Assembly (NCBI RefSeq): GCF_900107045.1
Contig: NZ_FNON01000011.1
Span: 124,001-188,000 of the forward strand
DNA: 64,000 nt
Direction of reading: 5' to 3'
From: Amycolatopsis xylanica
Lineage (GTDB): Bacteria > Actinomycetota > Actinomycetes > Mycobacteriales > Pseudonocardiaceae
A program made the translations under genes and the position numbers. Positions 25,154 to 34,300 of the stretch are shown here, in pieces. The notes beneath the pieces are model-generated. The model was not told the DNA's origin. It searched no databases and saw only the letters and a program-made list of their open reading frames with translations. The stretch's first letter is position 1, and every line of letters starts with the position of its first letter.

Positions 25154-26929
25154 CTACCGGCGGAACGCGTGCCACAGTCCGGTGATCCGGCGGGTGACCG
25201 GTTCGAACTCGGGGATCCGCAACGCCGCCAGCAACCCGAACGAGACGAGCACGCCGACCGCGCCCTCGATCGGCAGCCGGACCCACGCCTGTATAGAAGG
25301 GCCGAGCGAGCCGGGCACGAGCAGCCCGGCACCGAGCGCCGCGCAGGCGCCCAGCGCGCTGACCGCCGCCGTGATCATGATGACGCGCAGCGCGCGCCTG
25401 CTGCGCAAGTGTCCGATGCGGACCCACAGCCAGACCTGGCCGACGATCGCGCCGACGACGAACGTCGCGCCGTTGATCAGCATCGCGCCGAGCGCGAGCT
25501 GGTCCCGGTCGAGCAGTGCCTGGCACAGGAACAGCAACGGGATCTTCACCGCGGTCATCACGATCATGATCAGCGTCGGCGTGCGGGCGTCCTTGAGCGC
25601 GTAGAAGACCCGCAGCTGCAGCAACGTCATCGCGTACGGGAGGAGCCCGAGCGCGGAGATCGCCAGCGTCTGCCCGAGCCGGTCGGCGTCCTCCAGGGTG
25701 CCTCGCCCTAGTGTGAAGATCGCGATGCCGATCGGGGTCCCGATGACCGCGAGCACCGCGGAGCACGGCACGAGCAGCACGGTCGACAGCCGCGCGGCGT
25801 ACGACAGGTCGCCGACGAGGTTCGGGATGTCGCCGTCGGCCGCGGCGCGGCTCATCCTCGGCATGAACGCGGTGAGCAGCGAGACGCCGATGATGCCGTA
25901 CGGCAGCTGGAACAGCAGCCACGCGTAGGTGTACGCCGTCACGCCACCGCTGGTCCCGCTGGTCAGCACATGCGTGTTGACCAGCAGCCCGGCCTGCCCG
26001 ACCGCGACGTACCCCAGGATCCAGGCGGCCAGCTTGCCGAATTCCTTCAGCCGGGGATCGACACCCCACCGCCACTTGAAGTGAAACCCGCTGCGCAGCA
26101 ACGGCGGCACGAGCGCCACCGCCTGCACGACGATGCCCAGCGTCACACCGAGCCCGAGCACGAGCAGTTTCGTGTCGCCCATCCGGACGGGATCGAGCGA
26201 GATCTCGCCGGGCACCAGGTAGAACACCGCCAGCGCGGCCAACACGACCAGGTTGTTCAGCACCGGCGCCCACGCGGGCGGCCCGAACACGTTCTTCGCG
26301 TTCAGCACGGCCGAGAGCAGCGCGAACAGCCCGTAGAACAGGATCTGCGGCAAGAGCAGGTAGCCAAGCGCGGTCACCAGCGCCGGATTGGCGTCGGGCG
26401 AAGACCGGTCGACGTACAGCGCGGTGAACAGCGGCGCGGCGGCGACGGCGACCACGGTCCCGAGCGTCAGCAGCACCAGCGCCATGGAGATCAGCCGCTG
26501 GGTGTAGGCCTCGCCGCCGTCCGCGTCATCGTGCGAGCGCACCAGCAGCGGGATCACGACGCTCGAGAGGACCCCGCCGAGCAGCAGCTCGAACACCATG
26601 TTCGGCAGGTTGTTGGCGACGTTGAACGCGTCGTTGACCACCCCGGTCCCGATCACCGCGGCCAGCGCGACCTTCCACCCGAACCCGGTCAGCCTGCTGA
26701 TCACGGCGGCGATCGCCAGCCGCCCGCTCGACTGGGCGAGCGAGCGCGGCTCCGCGATGGGCGAAGGAGGCGGCGGCCGGACGGCCACCTGCACCGCGAT
26801 CTGCGTATACGTCCGCGGCACGTCGGGGTCACGGGTCGGCCAGTGCGCGCCGGCGGGCAGCCTCGGATCGAACGCGATGTACGCCGTCGCCTCATCGGCT
26901 CCGGCAGGCGGTCGATCGTCGTCGGGCAT
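25154..26929 (-). CDS. murJ: MurJ/MviN family lipid II flippase
   Basis: 591 residues with about 14 membrane segments. An 80-residue Pro-rich cytoplasmic head precedes the MVF core: AIAAVISRLTGFGWKVALAA at the first helix, then NNLPNMVFELLLGGVLSSVV, the hallmark of MurJ. It flips the lipid-linked peptidoglycan precursor across the membrane. It lacks the pseudokinase domain of mycobacterial MurJ. The context (no parA/parB or cell-wall genes) suggests a second copy rather than the housekeeping gene. Confidence 0.85.
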   Translation of the reverse strand: MPDDDRPPAGADEATAYIAFDPRLPAGAHWPTRDPDVPRTYTQIAVQVAVRPPPPSPIAEPRSLAQSSGRLAIAAVISRLTGFGWKVALAAVIGTGVVNDAFNVANNLPNMVFELLLGGVLSSVVIPLLVRSHDDADGGEAYTQRLISMALVLLTLGTVVAVAAAPLFTALYVDRSSPDANPALVTALGYLLLPQILFYGLFALLSAVLNAKNVFGPPAWAPVLNNLVVLAALAVFYLVPGEISLDPVRMGDTKLLVLGLGVTLGIVVQAVALVPPLLRSGFHFKWRWGVDPRLKEFGKLAAWILGYVAVGQAGLLVNTHVLTSGTSGGVTAYTYAWLLFQLPYGIIGVSLLTAFMPRMSRAAADGDIPNLVGDLSYAARLSTVLLVPCSAVLAVIGTPIGIAIFTLGRGTLEDADRLGQTLAISALGLLPYAMTLLQLRVFYALKDARTPTLIMIVMTAVKIPLLFLCQALLDRDQLALGAMLINGATFVVGAIVGQVWLWVRIGHLRSRRALRVIMITAAVSALGACAALGAGLLVPGSLGPSIQAWVRLPIEGAVGVLVSFGLLAALRIPEFEPVTRRITGLWHAFRR

Positions 26930-27082
26930 GCCCAGATCCTGCCACCACCCCGGGGTCGCCGGGTCGGCCGCACGACACGGTCAAGGGATTTCACGCCCGC
27001 TTGAAAACCCTTGCCGCGCGGTTTGCCCGCCACCACACTCGCCAGCGAACTATGTGATCTTTTCACCAGAAAGGCGCGCAGT

Positions 27083-27586
27083 ATGCTCAAACGATTCAAA
27101 GGTGCGCGCGGTCGCGTAATGCGACGCACGCTTTCGGTGCTGATGGTGTTCATCGCGGCGATCGTCGCCACCACTCAGCCCGCGTTCGCCCAGCGAGGCG
27201 GCGGAAACTACTTCTACGAAGGTATCGCTTCATCGATCATCGCGCCGTGGGGTGACTCGTGCGATGAGCTGGGCGATGTCGCCGACTGGTCCATGCGAAC
27301 CCAGGTATGGGGCAATTTCACCGGGTCGAATCTCTATGTCGACCGAATCGACGTCATCAACGAGACCAATTTCTCGCTGCAGTTCGGGCAGTACTCCTCC
27401 CAGGACCAGGGCGGCTCCTTCGGCTTGCCACTGACCGGTATCAACCCGAACTCACGGGCGACGTTCTACCCGCGCCGCTGGCTCACCGGTGTCCAGATGA
27501 CGCACTGGTTCACCGTCGGCCAGTATGGCCACGTCGGAGCCTGCTACGGCGGAGGGCTGATCCCCCTGTCTTTCGTCCGCTTCTAG
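27083..27586 (+). CDS. Secreted hypothetical protein
   Basis: 167 residues from the ATG at 27083 (AAAGG ribosome site). A long signal peptide MLKRFKGARGRVMRRTLSVL...PAFA ends near residue 36. The mature part is rich in aromatic and small residues and has two Cys (DSCDELG, GACYGGG) that may form a disulphide. I do not recognise the family. The next secreted gene lies 35 bp downstream, so they are probably one transcript. An imperfect inverted repeat (26982-27013) lies upstream in the divergent promoter region shared with murJ. Confidence 0.65.
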   Translation: MLKRFKGARGRVMRRTLSVLMVFIAAIVATTQPAFAQRGGGNYFYEGIASSIIAPWGDSCDELGDVADWSMRTQVWGNFTGSNLYVDRIDVINETNFSLQFGQYSSQDQGGSFGLPLTGINPNSRATFYPRRWLTGVQMTHWFTVGQYGHVGACYGGGLIPLSFVRF

Positions 27587-27621
27587 TCATCCGCTCCGCA
27601 CCAGGCCTGGAAGGAAACAAC

Positions 27622-27924
27622 ATGAGCAAGGTGATGCGTGGCGTGGTGGCTTCCGCCGCCGCGGCGTTCGCGCTGGCCGGCCTCGGGGCGGCCCCCGCGT
27701 CCGCCTCGGGTGCGGCGCCCGCCACCGTGCAAGGCTGTTCAGCCGTGGTCAAATACGACACCACGATGTACACCACGCCGAGCACCCAATACCCACTCCG
27801 GCCGTTGGCGGCCGGCAAATGGGTCACCGTCCACGTTCAGGAAAAAGGGTACTGGCTGACCGGCGACAACGACCAGGAATCGGGGTGGGTGGACATTCTC
27901 GCCCTCTCCGTGCGCCCCTGCTGA
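27622..27924 (+). CDS. Small secreted protein with SH3-like fold
   Basis: 100 residues. The signal peptide ends at about residue 29 (APASA). The mature 70 residues have an SH3-domain-like pattern: CSAVVKYDTTMYTTPSTQ, then GKWVTVHV and YWLTGDNDQESGWVD. Bacterial SH3 modules bind cell-wall or carbohydrate ligands. The ribosome site GGAAGGAAA is strong. A perfect palindrome begins on its stop codon. Confidence 0.7.
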   Translation: MSKVMRGVVASAAAAFALAGLGAAPASASGAAPATVQGCSAVVKYDTTMYTTPSTQYPLRPLAAGKWVTVHVQEKGYWLTGDNDQESGWVDILALSVRPC

Positions 27925-27941
27925 CACTGCGATCGCAGTGT
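27924..27941 (+). terminator. 18-bp perfect palindrome at the end of the secreted gene pair
   Basis: ACACTGCGA and TCGCAGTGT are exact reverse complements with no loop, overlapping the last base of the stop codon. It may be a terminator or a protein-binding site. Confidence 0.5.
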
Positions 27942-28023
27942 GCGATACGGCGATGTCACGACGGGTTCATCAAGGATCTTCTGCGGATCCAGGCTGAGCA
28001 CGAGAGTGTCGGACAGTGTCAGG

Positions 28024-28055
28024 GTGTTGCGGGCGGTTCTAACCGCCCGCAACAC
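28024..28055. terminator. Palindrome of the GGTTCTAACC family between convergent genes
   Basis: GTGTTGCGGGCGGTT (28024-28038) pairs perfectly with AACCGCCCGCAACAC (28041-28055) across CT. The stop codon of the hydrolase gene on the minus strand is the next triplet. It can terminate both the plus-strand secreted genes and the minus-strand polyketide operon. Confidence 0.75.
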
Positions 28056-29168
28056 TCACGACCTGGTTTTGTCGAGGAAGTCGACGATGTGGCCGAACAC
28101 GTCCAAGGCCGCGCCCCGGCCGATGAACGTGTCCAGGTGCCCATAGCCCGGGATCTCGACGTACGACACATCCAGCTGAGGTTGGCGGTTCGCCAGCACG
28201 TCCCGGCAGACCTTCTGCGAGTCCTGCCAAAGCCCGTTCTCCGAACCCGCCAGCAGCAGCACCCGCGTGTCGATGCGACCGGCCGCGTCGAGCGCGTTGA
28301 CGGGCAGCGCGCCGTAGCGATGGTCGGTGTCGTTCCACCGGACCACGCTGCCCGCCAGCGCCATCCGGCGAAGGTGCGGCAGTATCCACAATGGAGCCGG
28401 GCCGAACAGATCCGCGAGACGGTCGTGCGTGGTCTCCGACAGATTGCCGTGCACGAACAGCGAAATCCCCATGCCCCACGCCGAGTTGTGCAGGATCTGG
28501 CAGGTCGGGTCGGGGCACTGGGCCTTGCGGGCGGCCAGCGCGAACAGGGGTGTGTACTTCGACCACAGGCCGACCTTGCGGAAGTCGACCGGGATGTGGT
28601 CGAAGCGGTTCTTCATCAGCTCGCCCGCCACCGTCATCCGCCGCGACATCCGGCCGGGCAGCCGCGGCGTCAGGAACACGCCTTGGGACACCACGCCCGC
28701 CAGGCCCGGGACGAGGCCGGCCGTCATGCTCATCGACAACGCGATCGAGCCGATGCAGTGGGCGACCGCGAACAGCGGGCGGTCGCCGATGCGGCCGCGG
28801 ATGTACGACACCGCGGCCGGGATGTCGTGCAGGGCCACGTCGTCGTAGGTGTAGCGGCGGCCGGTTTCGTTGTAGGGCAGGCGGCAGCTGCCGCGCCAGT
28901 CCAGCAGCCACGGCTCGTAGCCGTTGTCGACGAGGACGTCGACCATGTTCCGGATCTCGGGCACCAGGAACATGTCGGCGGACGCGGTGTGGCCGTGCAG
29001 GAGCAGGACCGCGGGACGGTCGGTCGAGCCGGTGCCGACCCGGGTGAGGCCGAGGCGGACGCCGTCGGCCGCGTGGAACGGGATCTCCTCGACGTCCGCG
29101 AGCCGGTGCCTGAGCGGGCGGAGTGCCGCGTCGGTTCTGACCCGGCGCAGCTTGGGGGTCCTGGTCAT
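28056..29168 (-). CDS. Alpha/beta hydrolase with Cys nucleophile, last gene of the polyketide operon
   Basis: 370 residues. Alpha/beta hydrolase fold with LLLHGHTASADMF (oxyanion), a nucleophile elbow reading VAHCIGS, so the nucleophile is C138 instead of Ser, and the late His in PGYGHLDTFIG. Cys elbows occur in PhaC polyester synthases and dienelactone hydrolases. As I recall, closely similar domains are the third part of large actinobacterial GMC oxidoreductase/hydrolase fusions. An acyl-transfer or ester-forming role fits the operon. Its ATG overlaps the stop of the reductase gene (TGATG), so it is coupled to it. Confidence 0.8.
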   Translation of the reverse strand: MTRTPKLRRVRTDAALRPLRHRLADVEEIPFHAADGVRLGLTRVGTGSTDRPAVLLLHGHTASADMFLVPEIRNMVDVLVDNGYEPWLLDWRGSCRLPYNETGRRYTYDDVALHDIPAAVSYIRGRIGDRPLFAVAHCIGSIALSMSMTAGLVPGLAGVVSQGVFLTPRLPGRMSRRMTVAGELMKNRFDHIPVDFRKVGLWSKYTPLFALAARKAQCPDPTCQILHNSAWGMGISLFVHGNLSETTHDRLADLFGPAPLWILPHLRRMALAGSVVRWNDTDHRYGALPVNALDAAGRIDTRVLLLAGSENGLWQDSQKVCRDVLANRQPQLDVSYVEIPGYGHLDTFIGRGAALDVFGHIVDFLDKTRS

Positions 29169-31336
29169 CAGTGCTCCTCGGTGGCTCGGGCGCGGCGGAG
29201 GTCGAGCAGGTCCGCGGCGGCGCGGGCGAACGGCGGCAGCAGGCCACGGCTCATCTCCATGCCGAACCAGGCGAGCCAGGTGAGCTTGGCGGCCCGCTGT
29301 TCGCGGCCGGTGAGGCGCGGGTTGACCTTGATGCCGTCGATCTGGTCGCGGACATAGGACGAGCGCGGCACCACGACCTCGCCGGTGAAACGCGAGCCTT
29401 CGCGGCTGATCTCGACCGTCAACGTCGTGCATTGCCGCCACACGTTCCAATGGACGTGCGAATACTTGTGGCCCTCGAGCCGCCACACGCCGCCATCCGC
29501 GTCGCGCAGGCGCAGGTGGTAGCGCAGCAGCGGATGCTTCAGGCCATCCTGCAAAGGAATGCTCTCCTCCGGGCGGACCCAGAGATCACCGCTCTCGACG
29601 GTCAACGGCGCGGCGTGGACGGCGGGGCAGACGATCTCCCCGGTCACGTCCACCCGCCGTTCCCGCACCAGCTGGTACATGCTCGCGATCGACAGCGTCA
29701 ACGCCATCGAGCACGGGGCGTCGCCGACGAACCCTTCGGTGGTTTCGGAGAACCAGAGATACGGCTCGTCGCCCTTCTGCGGCAACCTGGCGAGACCGGC
29801 TTCGGCCAGCTCCTCGAACGCCTTCAGCTGATCTTGTCCACTGTAGACTGTCGCTGGCGGCAGTTCGAGCGCCTCGACGAGCGCGTTCGTCCGGTCGGCT
29901 CGGGCCGCCGGGCCCTTCAAGGTCGCCTCACAGAGCTTCAAAGCCGTCGGGCTCTGCAACACCCTGGCCATGAAGGCGAGTTCCGGGATGGGGTCGGCTT
30001 CGAGGCGGGCCAGGGTCTCAACACGCCATTCGTCCCAGTCCTGGACGCGCAGATGCATGCCGCTCAACGCCATGTCGCTGACCACGTCGTCGAGCGTGGC
30101 GGGAATCCCGGTCAGGTTGTAGTCGAAACCCCACGCGTCGGGTTCGCACACCACGGCGGCGGCGACCCGGCTGACCCAGTCGACCGGCGCCGCGTTCAGG
30201 TAGCGGAAGCCCGGCACGGTCCGGTAGCGCGCGAAGATCGACAGGAGCCCGCTGCTGAGGTCCTGCGGGTTGTGCGCGCCGGTCTTCGTGTGGCCGCCGA
30301 TGCCGCCGGGCCGCAGCGCGGTGACGACCAGGCCGTGGTCGCGGGCCCGGCGGAGTGCGACCTCGGCCGTCCACTTCGTCTGGTCGTAGCCGGAGATCAG
30401 CCGGTCGGCGTGCGCGAGCGGGTCGTCCTCGCCCATGGCGGTGATGCCGACCTCGTTGAACACCGCGATCGACGAAATGTGGTGCAACGGCTTGGGTCGC
30501 CCGGTCGCCGCGAACTCGGCCAGCGTCAGCGCGCCGAGCACGTTCGCGGAACGCAAAGACTGGTAGCCACGCAAGAAGTCAACGGCGGCGGCCACGCCGA
30601 CGACACTGTCCACTTCGGACGCCAGAGCGAGCCAGCGCTGTTCGGTCAGGCCGAGCCGGGGCTCCCGGATGTCGCCGGGCAGCACGGTCACCCGGCGGCG
30701 CAGCTCCGACGACCAGGGCAGCCGGAAGCTCCGGAGCGCGTCGCCGAGCCTGGCCACGGCCGACTCCTCGTCGGCCGCGCGGACCACGCAATACACGTGC
30801 GCGTCGCTGTGCCGGAGCAGGTCCAGCAACATGTGACTGCCCAGGAACCCCGTGGCACCGGTGAGCAGTATTCGCTTTGGTGGCAACGGTTCCGGCACAT
30901 CGAGGAACGGCAACCGGTCCGCCAGTGCCAGATCGGCCAGCATCTGCTTGAGGTCGTCAGGCCGGGCCTTGGTGTGGTCCGGCGCGACCCCGGCGCTGTC
31001 CGCCCAGCGCCGGGCGAGGCTGATCGGCCTGGCATCGGCGAACACCTCGTCGAGGTCGAACTCGATGCCCAGCTCGGCCTCCAGCTCCGCGACGAGATCC
31101 ACGGCCTGCAACGACGTGCCGCCGGCGTTGAAGAAGTCGGCGTCCGTCGCCAGCTCCCCCTCGGGCAGATGACGGCCCGCCGCGGCCGCGATGGCGGCGG
31201 CGACACCCTCGACGTCCCGCGGGAACGCCGCCGGGCGCGGAGCCGCGGCCACGCCGGTCACGCTGGCCAGCAGCTCGTCGACGCTGAGCCCGCCGCCGCG
31301 TTCGATGGACTCGGCCGTCGCACGCTGCTCGCTCAT
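29168..31336 (-). CDS. ACP - thioester reductase protein with an extra C-terminal domain
   Basis: 722 residues. An acyl/peptidyl carrier domain (about 40-110) has the phosphopantetheine Ser S75 in AGGTSLQAVDL. A thioester reductase domain (about 155-510) has the NAD(P) motif TGATGFLG (159-166) and the SDR pair Y317/K321 in GYDQTKW. The last 200 residues are another domain that resembles, from memory, the middle part of GMC oxidoreductase/hydrolase fusions. It follows the PKS directly, so it should take over the chain and release it as aldehyde or alcohol. ATG 31336 has GGAGG just upstream; an ATG at 31351 overlaps the PKS stop and is equally possible. Confidence 0.85.
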   Translation of the reverse strand: MSEQRATAESIERGGGLSVDELLASVTGVAAAPRPAAFPRDVEGVAAAIAAAAGRHLPEGELATDADFFNAGGTSLQAVDLVAELEAELGIEFDLDEVFADARPISLARRWADSAGVAPDHTKARPDDLKQMLADLALADRLPFLDVPEPLPPKRILLTGATGFLGSHMLLDLLRHSDAHVYCVVRAADEESAVARLGDALRSFRLPWSSELRRRVTVLPGDIREPRLGLTEQRWLALASEVDSVVGVAAAVDFLRGYQSLRSANVLGALTLAEFAATGRPKPLHHISSIAVFNEVGITAMGEDDPLAHADRLISGYDQTKWTAEVALRRARDHGLVVTALRPGGIGGHTKTGAHNPQDLSSGLLSIFARYRTVPGFRYLNAAPVDWVSRVAAAVVCEPDAWGFDYNLTGIPATLDDVVSDMALSGMHLRVQDWDEWRVETLARLEADPIPELAFMARVLQSPTALKLCEATLKGPAARADRTNALVEALELPPATVYSGQDQLKAFEELAEAGLARLPQKGDEPYLWFSETTEGFVGDAPCSMALTLSIASMYQLVRERRVDVTGEIVCPAVHAAPLTVESGDLWVRPEESIPLQDGLKHPLLRYHLRLRDADGGVWRLEGHKYSHVHWNVWRQCTTLTVEISREGSRFTGEVVVPRSSYVRDQIDGIKVNPRLTGREQRAAKLTWLAWFGMEMSRGLLPPFARAAADLLDLRRARATEEH

Positions 31337-31350
31337 CTCTCCTCCAGTCA

Positions 31351-34300
31351 TCACTGCTCCCAAGAGCGGAATACCCGCAGCTCATCCGGGGTGCGGACGA
31401 CCTCGAGCCGCTCATCGCCAGAGTGACCGCCGCCGAGCGCGGCCAGCAGCCGCCGGGCGGGCACATTGCGCGGGGTGCGTTCGGCGGTCAGCCGGACGGT
31501 CGCGCACCCGAGTTCCTCGGCGCGGCCTGCCAGCCACTCCAGCAGGCGTTCCTCGACACCACGCCCGAGCGCCCGGCAGCTGAGCTGCCACGCCATCACG
31601 TCCAAGTGCCCCTCCTCGGCACGGACCGCGAGCAGACCGATCTGCCCGTAGTCCCCGAAACGGTCACGCGCCGCGGCGATCCACAGCTCACCCCGCTCAC
31701 GCCAGCGCGCGACGTCGCCGCCGTCCGCCGAGCGTGCGCGCAACGTGAACTGATTGGTACGGCTGACAAGTTGCTCCGCTCGCGGTATGTCCACATCGGA
31801 CACGGCCGTGATGTCGACCTCCAGGTCCAGCTCGGCGAGGAACTGCTCGAAGCCCGCCTGCGCGCTGGCCGCGTCCCGCTCGCGCTCCTGCTCGTAGAAC
31901 TTGGCGCGCAACGCGTCTTCGGCGGTCGCCGCCGCCGGGACGAGCGGCCACAGCCTGGCCAGGAACTCGGCCAGCTCGTCCGCTGGCGGACAGGTCACCG
32001 CCAGGACCTCGGGCAGCGCCGCCCGCACCTTCGCGATCTCAGCCGGGTTGTCGTCGAGGAACAGGAAGCTGTCGACACCGAGGTTGAGCGTGCGCGCCGC
32101 CTCGGCCAGCCGCTCGGGCTTGGGACCCCACGCGGCCGAGAACACGCTGAAATGCTCTGGTTTCAGTACGCTGTCGGGACGGTCGAGCACCGCGCGGACG
32201 GTGGCCTCGTCGTTGTTGGAGACGAGCATCAGCACCGCGCCCGCCTGCCGCCACTGCAGCAGCCTGCGCGCCAGCACCGCACGCGGCCCGCCGAGATCGA
32301 CGGCCTCCGGCCCGATCTCGCCCGCGACCCCGCCCCACAGTGTCTCGTCGCCGTCGACCGCGATCACCTTGGGCGCGCGCCGCCGCACCGCCTTGACCAC
32401 TTCGGCGAGCCGCAACGCCACCGCCGCCTGGAACGGCGCGGTGAACGGCAGATGCGCCAGCCGGTCGGTCCGCTCGTCGAAACGCTCCCTGGTGCCAGGG
32501 TCCCAGTCGTCGAGCACCGCGATGCCCGGCAGCTCCGAGAGTTCCGCCGCGATCTCACGTTCCCAGTGCGTGAAGCGCTCTTCCTGGCCCGCGGTGGGCA
32601 GGAAGCCGACGATCAGCGGCTTACGACTCGCCTTGATTGCCGCAGGGAACGCCGTGCGCAACTCGGCGAGCATCGCGTCGTCCACCGGGCCGAACCGGCC
32701 GAGGTCGGCCGCCCGCAGCAGCACGATCCCGATCTCCGCAGCCGCGAAAACCCCGGCGGGATCTTTGAGCGCCGCGAGAACCTGGTGATACGGCGCTTCG
32801 GCGATCTTCGGCCCGTCCGCTCCGAGCGCCGCCGAGCACAGCAACGGCAGAGTGCCGAGCGCGAAGGTGGCCGCGAGCGCCAACTCGGGAGCGGACGTCC
32901 GCTCGCTCGTGTCCTCGGTCAGCTCCCCGAGCAGCCGGACGAACTCCTCACCCAGCCCGGAACCCGTTGCGGCGTCGAGGATGTCGAGGTTGTAGTCGAG
33001 CCGGATCAGCGCCGCGTCCGGGATCATGGTGATCATCAGATCGAGGTCGGAATAGCCGGTGCCCGCGGGCAGCACCTCGACCTGGCTCAGCCGTCCCGAC
33101 GACCGGATGTAGTTGAAGTAGACCTCCACGAGCGGCGCGTTCTCGCGGCGCAAACCCTGACGCGCGAGCGTGGCGAGCACGTCGGAGAACATCGCGCCGC
33201 GGTCGAGGATCCGTTGCAGCCGCCCATCCGTGCGGCGCAGCACCTCGGCGACCGGCTCACCCGCGCGTGCCTCGGCCGGGAACGGCACCGGCACCCCGAA
33301 GAAGCCCACGGCGTCGTACGCGTCGGCGTGGATGCGAGTGTCCACGGGCACGGCGAGCACGAACCGCTCCCGTTCCTGCTTCCTGGCCAGCAGCACGGTC
33401 AACGTCCCGAGACAGAACGCGGCCGGGGTGATCGACAGCCGGTTCGCGGCGGCGGTGACCCGGTCCATCAGCTCGGCGGGCATCGGCACACTCGCGCTGC
33501 CCGAGCGGTAGGAACGCACCGGCGGCCGGGCTTGGGCGAGTTCCAGGTCAAGCCGCTTGCTGCCGTGGAAGAGCTCGCGCCACTCCGCGGTCGCCCGGCC
33601 GCCGCCCTGCTGGGCCTCGATGAGCAGGTCGAGATCGCGGTTGGTGATCGTGCCGTCGAGCGGCGCGCCACCCAGCCCGGCGTCGATTTCCCCGGCGATC
33701 AACAGCAGCGACTGGAGATCGCTGACCGCGTGATGCGCACCGAACACCAGGACCTGCCCCTGCTCGCCGGCGTCGACCAGCTCGAACCGCCACAACGACG
33801 GCTGCGCCAGGTCGAACGGCGGTTCCAGCAGCGTGCGCAGCCGCTCGGCCGGGTCGAGCTCGCCCGCGGCGACCGTCCAATACAGCAGGTCGGCCACCTT
33901 CCGGTCGACTTTCAGCTCCCAGCCGCCCGACTCGGCGGGCACGATCCCGGTGCGCAGCGCCGCGTGCCGGGCACCGAGCTTGGTGAGGATGCCGCTCAGC
34001 TCGTCGCGGCTGGTCGGCGTGGTCAACCGCAGCGCGAGGCCGACGCCGTGCGCCGCGGCGGGCATGCCCGGCTGAGCGCTGCGCAGCAGCCGCACGACAT
34101 CGCGGGTCGCGGGCCGGACGTCGGGGTCGGGCACCTCGGCCGCGCTCACGGCCGCCTCCGGCCGGACCGCCCGCTCGGGAAGAGCCTGGGCCAACGTCCG
34201 GGCCAGGGCGCTGATGTCGTCGGCCTCGAACACCTCCGCTGCCGGGAGTTCGACGCCCAGGTCGCGGACGAAGGCGTTGCGCAACCGGACGACCATCAGG

